From: JBIOWF01 sp044868295
GTDB taxonomy: Bacteria > Actinomycetota > Actinomycetes > Streptosporangiales > Streptosporangiaceae
DNA: 23,061 bases
Direction: 5' to 3'
Assembly: GCA_044868295.1 (NCBI GenBank)
Contig: JBIOWF010000306.1
Coordinates: forward strand, 1 to 23,061
Numbering within the stretch: the stretch's first letter is position 1; every line of letters starts with the position of its first letter. A program made the translations under genes and the position numbers. The notes beneath the pieces were generated by a model. It saw only the letters and a list, made by a program, of their open reading frames with translations, was not told the DNA's origin and made no database searches. Below are positions 12,754 through 19,329 of this stretch, piece by piece.

Positions 12754-13710
12754 GTGACTCAGCAGCGTCGGGGACTGGGCAAGGGCCTTGGGGCTCTGAT
12801 TCCCACCGGACCGATCGTCGATCCAGCGGTCGTCGCGAGTCCTCTGGCTGGGGAACAAGGCGATTCAGGCCTGCGTCCGGTCGAGGGGGCCTACTTCCAG
12901 GAAATCCCGGTGACGGCGATCACGCCCAACCCGAGGCAGCCGCGCGAGGTGTTCGATGAGGACCGGCTCGAAGAGCTGGCGGCGTCGATCACCGAGGTCG
13001 GCCTGCTCCAGCCGGTGGTCGTACGCTCCGTCGGTGGTGGCCGCTTCGAGCTCATCATGGGGGAGCGGCGGTGGCGCGCCTCGAAGTTCGCCGGGTTGGA
13101 GAAGATCCCGGCCATCGTGCGCAGCACCCAGGACGACGAGATGCTGCGTGAGGCGCTCATCGAGAACCTCCAGCGCGAGCAACTCAACTCGCTGGAGGAG
13201 GCGGCCGCGTACCAGCAGTTGCTCGACGACTTCGGGGCCACGCACGAAGTGCTAGCCAAGAAGGTCGGCCGATCACGCTCACACATCAGCAATACGCTCC
13301 GCCTGCTGAACCTGCCTTCCAACGTTCAACTGCGGCTGGCGGCGGGCACGATCAGCGCCGGCCACGCGAGGGCGCTGCTTTCGCTGGACGACGCGGCCGC
13401 CCAGGAGCGGCTCGCGAGCCGGATCGTCGCTGAAGGCCTTTCCGTCCGGACAGTCGAGGAGATCGTGGCGCTCGGAGAGGCCACTGCCGGTCCTGCCCCC
13501 CGCAGACCCCGGGCCAAGCAGCCGACGGCGCCCGCGCTCCGGCACCTGGCCGACCGACTCTCGGATCATTTCGAGACGAGGGTGAAGGTGGACCTGGGCC
13601 GCCGGAAGGGCCGGATCGTCGTTGAGTTCTCCACCATCGACGACCTGGAGCGGATCATTGGCACGATGGCTCCCGAGGCGACCAACAGCATGAGTGGGTT
13701 CGAGGAATAG
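12754..13710 (+). CDS. parB: chromosome partitioning protein ParB (Spo0J)
   Basis: ParB is the CTP-dependent DNA clamp that loads at parS and spreads to form the partition complex at the origin. The 318-residue product has the N-terminal ParA-stimulating motif GLGKGLGALIP at residues 7-17. The CTP-binding domain carries NPRQPR (59-64), GERRWRAS (103-110) and ENLQRE (138-143). The helix-turn-helix parS-binding domain is around 164-185 (VLAKKVGRSRSHISNTLRLL), and a C-terminal dimerisation domain spans about 262-306. The start is GTG at 12754 with AAGGAGC upstream. It is directly followed by the parS cluster. Confidence 0.97.
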   Translation: MTQQRRGLGKGLGALIPTGPIVDPAVVASPLAGEQGDSGLRPVEGAYFQEIPVTAITPNPRQPREVFDEDRLEELAASITEVGLLQPVVVRSVGGGRFELIMGERRWRASKFAGLEKIPAIVRSTQDDEMLREALIENLQREQLNSLEEAAAYQQLLDDFGATHEVLAKKVGRSRSHISNTLRLLNLPSNVQLRLAAGTISAGHARALLSLDDAAAQERLASRIVAEGLSVRTVEEIVALGEATAGPAPRRPRAKQPTAPALRHLADRLSDHFETRVKVDLGRRKGRIVVEFSTIDDLERIIGTMAPEATNSMSGFEE

Positions 13711-13715
13711 CCCCT

Positions 13716-13935
13716 GTTTCACGTGAAACGCCCCCGGTTCGCAACTAACGAGCCGGGGCGTTTCTGTTTCACGTGAAACGGCGCGAGCCGAGGGGAGCCT
13801 GCTCGGATGCCTTTGCACGTGAAACAGGCGGATGCCATGCGCCGTTTCACGTGAAACAACGCGAGCCGGGGCTGTTCGATCTGGTGGCCGTTTCGTGTGG
13901 ATCGAGGCGACCGTCGTAGCCGTTTCACGTGAAAC
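13716..13935. promoter_or_regulatory. parS: parS cluster downstream of parB
   Basis: Perfect GTTTCACGTGAAAC sites lie at 13716-13729, 13766-13779, 13844-13857 and 13922-13935. Degenerate copies lie at 13812-13825 (12 of 14 matches) and 13890-13903 (10 of 14). The perfect sites from 13766 on are exactly 78 bp apart, and the degenerate ones sit 46 bp after each of the first two. The segment therefore looks like a 78-bp tandem duplication carrying two sites per unit. Confidence 0.92.
13729..13766 (+). terminator. intrinsic terminator of parB between two parS sites
   Basis: CGCCCCCGGTTCG (13729-13741) pairs, with one bulge and one mismatch, with CGAGCCGGGGCG (13749-13760), followed by TTTCTGTTTC. 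The stem begins at the last base of the first parS and the tail runs into the second. Confidence 0.7.
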
Positions 13936-14147
13936 AAAACCGTCGCGCCTTCCGCCCCGCGCTCTGGGATCCGCTCGGTCGCGCCGATCGCGCGTTGGGA
14001 TGCGCGCACCAGGGGGCCAGTCGGCACAGCCGTCTCATCTCGTGACCGCCGCGGTTGTGCTCAGCCGTGGTCGGCTGAGCAGCATTGGCCCGGCAGCCGA
14101 CTCGATCGCGGTCGGCTCAACCCGGCGTGGGCATAGCCGGGCCGGGT
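13936..14147. other. intergenic DNA between the parS cluster and ddl
   Basis: With the parS array this completes a 437-bp gene-free stretch. It contains a perfect hairpin at 14059-14080 (GCTCAGCCG, TGGT loop, CGGCTGAGC) without a T-tract, and the left arm of the ddl terminator. No open frame here has a convincing start or family resemblance. Confidence 0.6.
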
Positions 14148-14154
14148 TCAGCCG
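14113..14154 (-). terminator. hairpin terminator at the end of ddl
   Basis: CGGCTCAACCCGGC (14113-14126) and GCCGGGTTCAGCCG (14141-14154) pair over 14 bp with one mismatch, and the second arm includes the ddl stop. There is no T-tract, which is common for terminators in GC-rich actinobacteria. The nearby hairpin at 14059-14080 may back it up. Confidence 0.45.
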
Positions 14155-15098
14155 CGTCGGGCGGCGACTTCCAGGAGTCCCTTGCAGAGGGTGCCGAGAT
14201 CCCGCCCCGCCGCTTCGGAGGCCATCGGCAGCAGCGACGTCTCCGTCATGCCGGGGGCGACGTTCACTTCAAGGAAGTACGGCCGGCCGTTGGCGTCCAC
14301 GATGAGGTCGGTACGCGAGAGGTCTCTCAGACCCAGTGCGGTGTGGGCGGCCACCGCCATCGCGGCACAGGCCTCCGTGGCCTCGTCCGAGAGCCGGGCC
14401 GGGGCGAAGAACTCGGTGCGCCCGGCGGTGTAGCGGGCCGCGTAGTCGTACACGCCGGCATCGGCCACGATCTCCACGGGTGGCAGCGCGACCGGTCCGT
14501 CACCGAGATCGACGACGGACACCGCCACCTCCACGCCGTCGACATACTTCTCGATCAGCGCGGTGTCACCGTACGCGAAGCAGCCGACCATCGCGGCGGG
14601 CAGTTCGTCGGCGGAACGGACGATCGAGGCGCCGAGCGCCGATCCGCCTCGCGAGGGCTTCACGAAGAGCGGCAGCCCGAGGCGATCCACGATCCGGGCG
14701 AGAACGGCGGTCGCGCCGAGATCGTGGAAGGTCTCCTTCGGCAGCGCCACCGAATCCGGGGTGTTCAGCCCCCAGGAACGGACGACCGCCTTCGCGGTCG
14801 GCTTGTCGAAGGCGACCCGGCAGGCGTCAGGGGTGGCACCGACGTAGGGCACACCGAGCAACTCCAGCACCGAGCGGATGGCGCCGTCTTCGCCCGCACC
14901 GCCGTGCAGGGTCACAAAGACCGCGTCCGGCGGGTCGGACAGCACCGACGGGACGAGGGACGCGTCCGTGTCCCGCGTCTCGACGTCCACCCCCGCCGCT
15001 CTGAGCACCTCGGAGACCCGGCGCCCCGAGCGGATGGAGACCTCCCGTTCGTAGGAAAGCCCCCCGGCGAGGATCAGCACATGCCTGAGATCACTCAT
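14148..15098 (-). CDS. D-alanine-D-alanine ligase family ATP-grasp protein
   Basis: This protein is predicted to join two D-alanines with ATP for peptidoglycan precursor synthesis. The 316-residue product has the N-terminal Ddl motif H65-G-G-x-G-E-D-G (65-72). The ATP-grasp lysine region FVKPSRGGSALG is at 145-156 and EKYVDGVE at 183-190. The metal-binding end EVNVAPGMTETS is at 277-288, where most Ddl enzymes have E-V/I-N-T-x-P-G-x-T. The ATG at 15098 has GAGGGGG upstream, and the 20-codon open extension is unlikely to be coding. Many actinobacteria carry another ddl in the murein gene cluster, so this may be a second, origin-linked paralogue. Substrate specificity cannot be read off, and related ligases make D-Ala-D-Lac or other dipeptides. 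Confidence 0.87.
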   Translation of the reverse strand: MSDLRHVLILAGGLSYEREVSIRSGRRVSEVLRAAGVDVETRDTDASLVPSVLSDPPDAVFVTLHGGAGEDGAIRSVLELLGVPYVGATPDACRVAFDKPTAKAVVRSWGLNTPDSVALPKETFHDLGATAVLARIVDRLGLPLFVKPSRGGSALGASIVRSADELPAAMVGCFAYGDTALIEKYVDGVEVAVSVVDLGDGPVALPPVEIVADAGVYDYAARYTAGRTEFFAPARLSDEATEACAAMAVAAHTALGLRDLSRTDLIVDANGRPYFLEVNVAPGMTETSLLPMASEAAGRDLGTLCKGLLEVAARRG

Positions 15099-15160
15099 AC
15101 GTCCCCCTCGCCCAGCGGCTCGGAGTTCGGGTCGTGCCGGAGGCGCGCAATGAGGCACCC

Positions 15161-15273
15161 CGCGAACACCCTTTGCTCATTGGTTCGCTCGCTTCGCTCG
15201 TTCACGCGTCCCCCTCCCTGGGCGGCGCGGGAGACGCGCTCGCGAACGTCCTCTGCTTACTGGTTCGCTCGCT
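15161..15273. repeat. imperfect 33-bp direct repeats between ddl and the aminotransferase
   Basis: The segments 15161-15193 and 15241-15273 match at 28 of 33 positions, exactly 80 bp apart. All five differences are transitions. Each copy contains GCGAAC near its left and GGTTCGC near its right end, which could form a small hairpin. The copies lie upstream of ddl and downstream of the aminotransferase. Confidence 0.6.
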
Positions 15274-15341
15274 CACGGAGAGGGCCTTTCACGTCACGAA
15301 GTCCTGTACGTCCAGCCCGAACAGGCTAGCCGTAAAGGGTC

Positions 15342-16667
15342 TCAGGCGAGGTCCGGACCGGGCGTGTCGAGGCCGATGTGTCCGGGTGCCGAGCCCGTGC
15401 CGAAGGTGTCGCGCAACTGCAGCTCCTGCTCGATCACCCCGGCCAGGCGACGGACGCCTTCACGGATCCGCTCGGGCTCGGGATAACAGTAGGACAGTCG
15501 CATGTGCTGGGACCCGCCGCCGTCCGAGTAGAAGCCGGTCCCGGGCACGAACGCGACCCGCTCCGCGACCGCTCGGGGCAGTATCGCCTTGGAGTTCAGC
15601 CCTTCGGGAAGGGTCATCCAGACGAAGAACCCGCCTGCGGGGCGGGTCCACGTGCAGCCGGCGGGCATGAGCACCTCGAGCGCGCCGAGCAGCGCGTTCC
15701 GCCGGTCGCGGTAGAGCTCCCTGAACGTCTTGATCTGCTCCCGCCACGGCTGGGTGGCGAGGTACTGGCCCACGGCGAGCTGGGTGAAGGACGAGTGCGA
15801 CAGCACCGCCGACTCCATCGCGAGAACCAGCTTGTCCCGCACCGCGTGGGGGGCCAGCGCCCACCCGACCCGGAAGCCGGGCGCGAGCGTCTTGGAGAAC
15901 GACCCGAGATAGACCACACCGTCCGGGTCGTCGGCGCGCAGCGCCCGCAGCGGCTCCCCGTCGAAGCCGAGCAGTCCGTACGGGTTGTCCTCGACGACCA
16001 GCACCCCGGCCCGCTGGCAGATCTCCAGCACCTGGCGCCGGCGGACCTCGTTGAGCGTCACACCTGCCGGGTTCTGGAACGTGGGGATCGTGTAGAGGAA
16101 CTTGATCCGGTTTCCCGCGGTCTGCAGCGCGTAGATGGTCTGCGCGAGGGACTCGGGGATCAACCCCTGGTCGTCCATCGCGATGTGCACGACCTTGGCC
16201 TGGTAGGCGGAGAACGTGCCGAGCGCCCCCACGTAGGACGGCCCCTCGGCGAGAACCACGTCGCCCGGGTCGATGAAGATGCGGGTGATCAGGTCCAGAG
16301 CCTGCTGGGAGCCGACGGTGACGACGACGTCGTCCGCCCCGGCCTCGATCCCCTCCAGCCGCATGACCTCGCAGATCTGCTCGCGCAGGGCGGGGTCGCC
16401 CTGGCCGGAGCCGTACTGGAGGGCGACGGGGCCGCGCTTGGCCACCAGGTCGGAGACGAGTTCGCCGACCACGTCGAGGGGCAGAGCCGTGACGTACGGC
16501 ATGCCGCCGGCCAGCGAGACCACTTCGGGCCTCGAGGCGACGGCGAAGAGAGCTCGGATCTCGGAGGCGACCATCCCGGCAGCTCGTGCAGCGTACCGAT
16601 CGACGTAAGCGTCAATGCGCGACCCGTGGGGCGCGGCTGTCCGACCGTGATCGAGCTCTTGCGTCAC
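15342..16667 (-). CDS. PLP-dependent aminotransferase, class I/II fold
   Basis: A fold-type I PLP enzyme predicted to transaminate an amino acid. The 441-residue protein has the substrate-binding SLAGGMP near residue 51. YGSGQGDPALRE is at about 85-96 and the FQNPAG segment at 197-202. The cofactor-binding Asp is in VVEDNPYGLL (D227), the Schiff-base lysine in GSFSKTLAPGF (K259), and R266 follows. It resembles the LysN/2-aminoadipate and MocR-aminotransferase subgroup but has no GntR-type DNA-binding domain. Substrate is unknown. The start is the GTG at 16665-16667, chosen because GGAGGTGG lies just upstream. It is transcribed toward ddl, with 243 bp between them. Confidence 0.9.
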   Translation of the reverse strand: MTQELDHGRTAAPHGSRIDAYVDRYAARAAGMVASEIRALFAVASRPEVVSLAGGMPYVTALPLDVVGELVSDLVAKRGPVALQYGSGQGDPALREQICEVMRLEGIEAGADDVVVTVGSQQALDLITRIFIDPGDVVLAEGPSYVGALGTFSAYQAKVVHIAMDDQGLIPESLAQTIYALQTAGNRIKFLYTIPTFQNPAGVTLNEVRRRQVLEICQRAGVLVVEDNPYGLLGFDGEPLRALRADDPDGVVYLGSFSKTLAPGFRVGWALAPHAVRDKLVLAMESAVLSHSSFTQLAVGQYLATQPWREQIKTFRELYRDRRNALLGALEVLMPAGCTWTRPAGGFFVWMTLPEGLNSKAILPRAVAERVAFVPGTGFYSDGGGSQHMRLSYCYPEPERIREGVRRLAGVIEQELQLRDTFGTGSAPGHIGLDTPGPDLA

Positions 16668-16698
16668 GGTCCACCTCCGATCACATAGCCGAGCAACC

Positions 16699-16728
16699 AG
16701 ACTACGGCAGCGCGCCACGCCCGTTCAC
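16699..16728 (-). promoter_or_regulatory. candidate promoter of the aminotransferase gene
   Basis: Read leftward, GTGAAC (16723-16728) and TAGTCT (16699-16704) are 18 bp apart, with about 25 bp from the expected start site to the GTG. Matches to consensus are moderate only. Confidence 0.35.
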
Positions 16729-16918
16729 ATCCGGGTCTTGGCGTCTCCATGGCCGGGAGCCGCGCAAACGCTCCGCAATCGGTGCCAACCCGGGGCTCAA
16801 CGCGCCCAGGAAAGAGCGGGAACGAACGCTGGAGGCCCAACCCGAGCTACGATGCGAGCTGTAGACGCCGTTTTCGGCGCGCTCTCCGGCAGGACTCCTC
16901 GCGGGATTGGGGCATCAC

Positions 16919-17536
16919 GTGTCGCGTCGGCTGGCCAATGTCACTCTTGACAATCTGGACGACCTGCCACGCCGGTGCAGGCGCTGCGTCTTCTGGGAGC
17001 TTGATCCTGTCAGCGGTGAGCGTGCCGTGCAGGTCGGTGATCCCGGCCTGGAGAAGGAGGCGTGGATCTCCGGCACCCTGCTGGAGTGGGGCAGCTGCGG
17101 CAAGATCGCCTATGTGGACGGCGTTGCGGCCGGCTTCGTGCTCTACGCGCCGCCGCTCTACGTGCCGCGCTCGGTCGCCTTCCCGACGTCACCGGTCAGC
17201 TCCGACGCCGTGCTGCTGATGACGGCGCACATCATCCCCGAGTTCTCGGGGGGAGGCCTCGGCCGGATGCTGGTGCAGGGTGTCGCCAAGGACCTCACCC
17301 GCCGCGGGGTCCGCGCGATCGAGGCGTTCGGCGATCTGAAGTGGGAGCAGCCCGGCTGCGTCATGCCGGCCGAATACCTGCTGTCAGTCGGGTTCAAGAC
17401 GGTCCGCCCGCATCTGCGCTACCCGCGCCTGCGGCTGGAGCTCAAGACGGCCGTCTCCTGGCGTGAGGACGTCGAGGTGGCCTTGGAGCGGCTCCTGGGT
17501 TCGATGAGTCCAGAGAGGGCGCTGCGGCCCGTCTGA
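16919..17536 (+). CDS. GNAT family N-acetyltransferase, uncharacterised
   Basis: The 205-residue protein has the acetyl-CoA-binding GNAT core PEFSGGGLGRMLVQGVAKDL at about residues 107-126, with an upstream strand pair (KIAYVDGVAAGFVLYAPP). The N-terminus carries a striking RRCRRCVFWELDP segment (Cys20-x2-Cys23) and a further cysteine at about residue 60 (WGSCGKI). These could coordinate a metal or respond to redox, but that is speculation. The substrate is unknown. The start is uncertain. GTG at 16919 gives V-S-R-R-L-A-N-V-T-L with GGGG about 7 bases upstream, while TTG at 16907 would add four residues. It is divergent from the aminotransferase and convergent with trxA. Confidence 0.8.
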   Translation: MSRRLANVTLDNLDDLPRRCRRCVFWELDPVSGERAVQVGDPGLEKEAWISGTLLEWGSCGKIAYVDGVAAGFVLYAPPLYVPRSVAFPTSPVSSDAVLLMTAHIIPEFSGGGLGRMLVQGVAKDLTRRGVRAIEAFGDLKWEQPGCVMPAEYLLSVGFKTVRPHLRYPRLRLELKTAVSWREDVEVALERLLGSMSPERALRPV

Positions 17537-17678
17537 GGCGATCTGAGCGCCGTTCACGGCCCGGCATGCGGTACGTGCTCGCGGGCGGCGGTGGTCTGCG
17601 GCCTTCCACGCTCCCCGCACACGGGTACGGCAGCGCGTGCGCGCCACTCCGCCGAACGGCTCAGAAGTCTCGGTGGGC

Positions 17679-17708
17679 GCACAGGCAAGCACAGGCAAGC
17701 ACAGGCAA
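17679..17708. repeat. three tandem copies of a 10-bp unit
   Basis: GCACAGGCAA occurs three times without mismatch and without spacing (17679-17688, 17689-17698, 17699-17708). It lies in the 270-bp region between the GNAT and trxA stop codons, just before the terminator. It looks like a young tandem expansion or a set of helically phased binding sites. Confidence 0.85.
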
Positions 17709-17713
17709 TGAGA

Positions 17714-17743
17714 AAGCCCCCCGCGCCGTGGCGAAGGGGGCTT
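17714..17743 (-). terminator. intrinsic terminator of trxBA
   Basis: AAGCCCCC (17714-17721) pairs with GGGGGCTT (17736-17743). Read leftward the stem is followed by TCTCATT, fitting the trxA side. Being symmetrical, it may also stop the convergent GNAT transcript. Confidence 0.7.
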
Positions 17744-17806
17744 CCATTCGGGTGGGGTGCCACCTGGAAGGCGGACGTACGGCTCGCGCCGCAGGGGGCA
17801 TGCCGA

Positions 17807-18130
17807 TCAGATGATGCCCTCGAGCTCACGAAGCAGCATCGCCTTCGGCTTGGCGCCGATGATCTGCTTCACGACCTCTCCACCCTTGTAGACGTTCAGC
17901 GTCGGGATCTGGAGCACGCCGTAGTCCCGCGGAGTCGACGGATTCTCGTCGATGTTCAGTTTGACGATGGTCAGCGTCTTGGAGTGCTCGGCCGCGATCT
18001 CCTCGAGGATCGGAGCGACCTGGCGGCAGGGGCCGCACCACTCGGCCCAGAAGTCGACGAGCACGGGCAGGTCGCTCTTGAGGACCTCGGCTTCGAAGTC
18101 GGCGTCGGTCACGCTCTTGATGGCGCCCAA
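17807..18130 (-). CDS. trxA: thioredoxin
   Basis: This is a small cytoplasmic disulfide reductase recycled by thioredoxin reductase. The 107-residue length is typical. The active site is WCGPC at residues 31-35 (with FWAE just before), the cis-proline region is IPTLNVYKGGEVV, and DENPSTPRDYGV is the usual spacing segment. The start is TTG at 18128-18130, with GGGGAGA 9 bases upstream. The longer frame reaching back into trxB is not used. It follows trxB by 65 bp and should be co-transcribed from the SigR-type promoter upstream of trxB. Confidence 0.96.
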   Translation of the reverse strand: MGAIKSVTDADFEAEVLKSDLPVLVDFWAEWCGPCRQVAPILEEIAAEHSKTLTIVKLNIDENPSTPRDYGVLQIPTLNVYKGGEVVKQIIGAKPKAMLLRELEGII

Positions 18131-18195
18131 GGTATTTCTCCCCTTGATCTGTGTGGTCGTTGTAACCGCGGGGGACGGCCCCGCATTCCCCTTGA

Positions 18196-19128
18196 TCAGC
18201 TGTGGTTGTGCGCCAGCCACCGCTCGGCGTCGAGGGACGCGGCGCAGCCGGTGCCGGCGGCCGTGGCCGCCTGCCGGTAGGTGTGGTCGACGACGTCGCC
18301 GGCCGCGAACACGCCGTTCAGGTTGGTCCGCGTGGAGGGGGAGTCGACCAGGATGTAGCCCTCGTCGTCCAGGTCCACCTGACCCTTGACGAGCTCGGTG
18401 CGGGGCTCGTGGCCGATCGCCACGAACAGCCCGGTGACGGTGAGCTCGGACTCCTCGCCGGTCTTGCGGTTGCGGACGCGCACCCCGCTCACCTTGCTCT
18501 CGCCGAGGACGTCGATGACCTCGCTGTCCCACACGAAGCGGATCTTCTCGTTGGCGAATGCGCGGTCCTGCATGATCTTGCTGGCGCGCAGCTCGTGCCT
18601 GCGGTGCACGACGGTGACCGACTTGGCGAACCGGGTGAGGAAGATCGCCTCTTCCATCGCCGTGTCGCCGCCGCCGACGACCACGATGTCCTGGTCGCGG
18701 AAGAAGAAGCCGTCACAGGTGGCGCACCAGGAGACTCCCCGGCCGGACAGGCGCTTCTCGTTCGGCAGGCCGAGCTCGCGGTAGCGCGATCCGGTCGCCA
18801 GGATGACGGTCTTGGCGTAGAAGGTGTCGGTGTACGTCTTGACGACCTTGGGGTCCGCCGCCAGGTCGACCTCGACGACGTCGTCGGCGACCAACTCGGC
18901 CCCGAACCGCTCGGCCTGCTTGCGCATGTTGTCCATGAGATCGGGACCCATGATGCCGTCGGGGAAGCCGGGGAAGTTCTCGACGTCCGTGGTGTTCATG
19001 AGGGCGCCACCCGCGGTGACCGATCCCTCGAACACCAGCGGCTGCAGATCGGCCCGCGCCGCGTAGACGGCCGCCGTGTAGCCGGCGGGCCCCGACCCGA
19101 TAATGATCACGTTACGGACGTCGCTCAA
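18196..19128 (-). CDS. trxB: thioredoxin-disulfide reductase
   Basis: This is an FAD enzyme that reduces thioredoxin with NADPH. The 310-residue product has FAD-binding GSGPAG at residues 11-16 and the redox pair CATC at 135-138. NADPH-binding GGGDTA is at 152-157 with HRRHELRA at 175-182, and the second FAD motif is GVFAAGDV near the C-terminus. I chose the TTG at 19126-19128 because it places V-R-N-V-I-I-I-G-S-G at the family's usual N-terminus and leaves room for the promoter. The open frame upstream would run through that promoter. It forms a trxB-trxA operon, as in Streptomyces. Confidence 0.96.
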   Translation of the reverse strand: MSDVRNVIIIGSGPAGYTAAVYAARADLQPLVFEGSVTAGGALMNTTDVENFPGFPDGIMGPDLMDNMRKQAERFGAELVADDVVEVDLAADPKVVKTYTDTFYAKTVILATGSRYRELGLPNEKRLSGRGVSWCATCDGFFFRDQDIVVVGGGDTAMEEAIFLTRFAKSVTVVHRRHELRASKIMQDRAFANEKIRFVWDSEVIDVLGESKVSGVRVRNRKTGEESELTVTGLFVAIGHEPRTELVKGQVDLDDEGYILVDSPSTRTNLNGVFAAGDVVDHTYRQAATAAGTGCAASLDAERWLAHNHS

Positions 19129-19163
19129 CGGTTCCGCCTTTCGATGCTGATTGCCAGTGGCGT

Positions 19164-19191
19164 CAACAGATCCTAGGCGCCGGGGATTCCC
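19164..19191 (-). promoter_or_regulatory. SigR (sigma-R/SigH-type) promoter of trxBA
   Basis: Read leftward, GGGAAT (19186-19191), an 18-bp spacer and GTTG (19164-19167) match the actinobacterial thiol-stress sigma consensus GGAAT-N18/19-GTT. The leader to the trxB start is about 30 nucleotides. trxBA is an established SigR target in Streptomyces coelicolor, so induction by disulfide stress is expected. Confidence 0.85.
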
Positions 19192-19200
19192 GCCACCTTC

Positions 19201-19244
19201 TCCACCGTGACTCCACCGTGACTCCAATGTGATTCCACTGTGAG
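19201..19244. repeat. four tandem 11-bp repeats upstream of the trxBA promoter
   Basis: TCCACCGTGAC occurs twice exactly (19201-19211, 19212-19222). Two variants follow, TCCAATGTGAT (19223-19233) and TCCACTGTGAG (19234-19244). The first copy begins 10 bp upstream of the -35 element, and the 11-bp step places all four on one face of the helix. Confidence 0.8.
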
Positions 19245-19268
19245 GTACGTCGCGCCGCGCCGACAGAC

Positions 19269-19299
19269 GAAGCCCCCCGCGATCACGGCGGAGGGCTTC
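19269..19299 (-). terminator. terminator after the anti-sigma gene
   Basis: GAAGCCC (19269-19275) pairs with GGGCTTC (19293-19299), extended by CCGC/GCGG inside the stem. It lies about 30 bp after the anti-sigma stop and shields trxB from read-through. Confidence 0.7.
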
Positions 19300-19329
19300 A
19301 TCAGAGGTTCGTACGGCCAGGCCGCCCGA

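Noticed and set aside
15284..15297. A TTTCACGT sequence resembling parS
   Set aside because: Only the left half of the palindrome is present (TTTCACGTCACG), with several mismatches in the other half.
17566..18280. Plus-strand frames between the GNAT gene and trxA
   Set aside because: They run antisense through trxA and the terminator, and the product is low complexity.
18202..19176. A 324-codon plus-strand frame opposite trxB
   Set aside because: It is an antisense shadow of a confidently identified gene, with a Val/Asp/Gly-rich product and no family resemblance.
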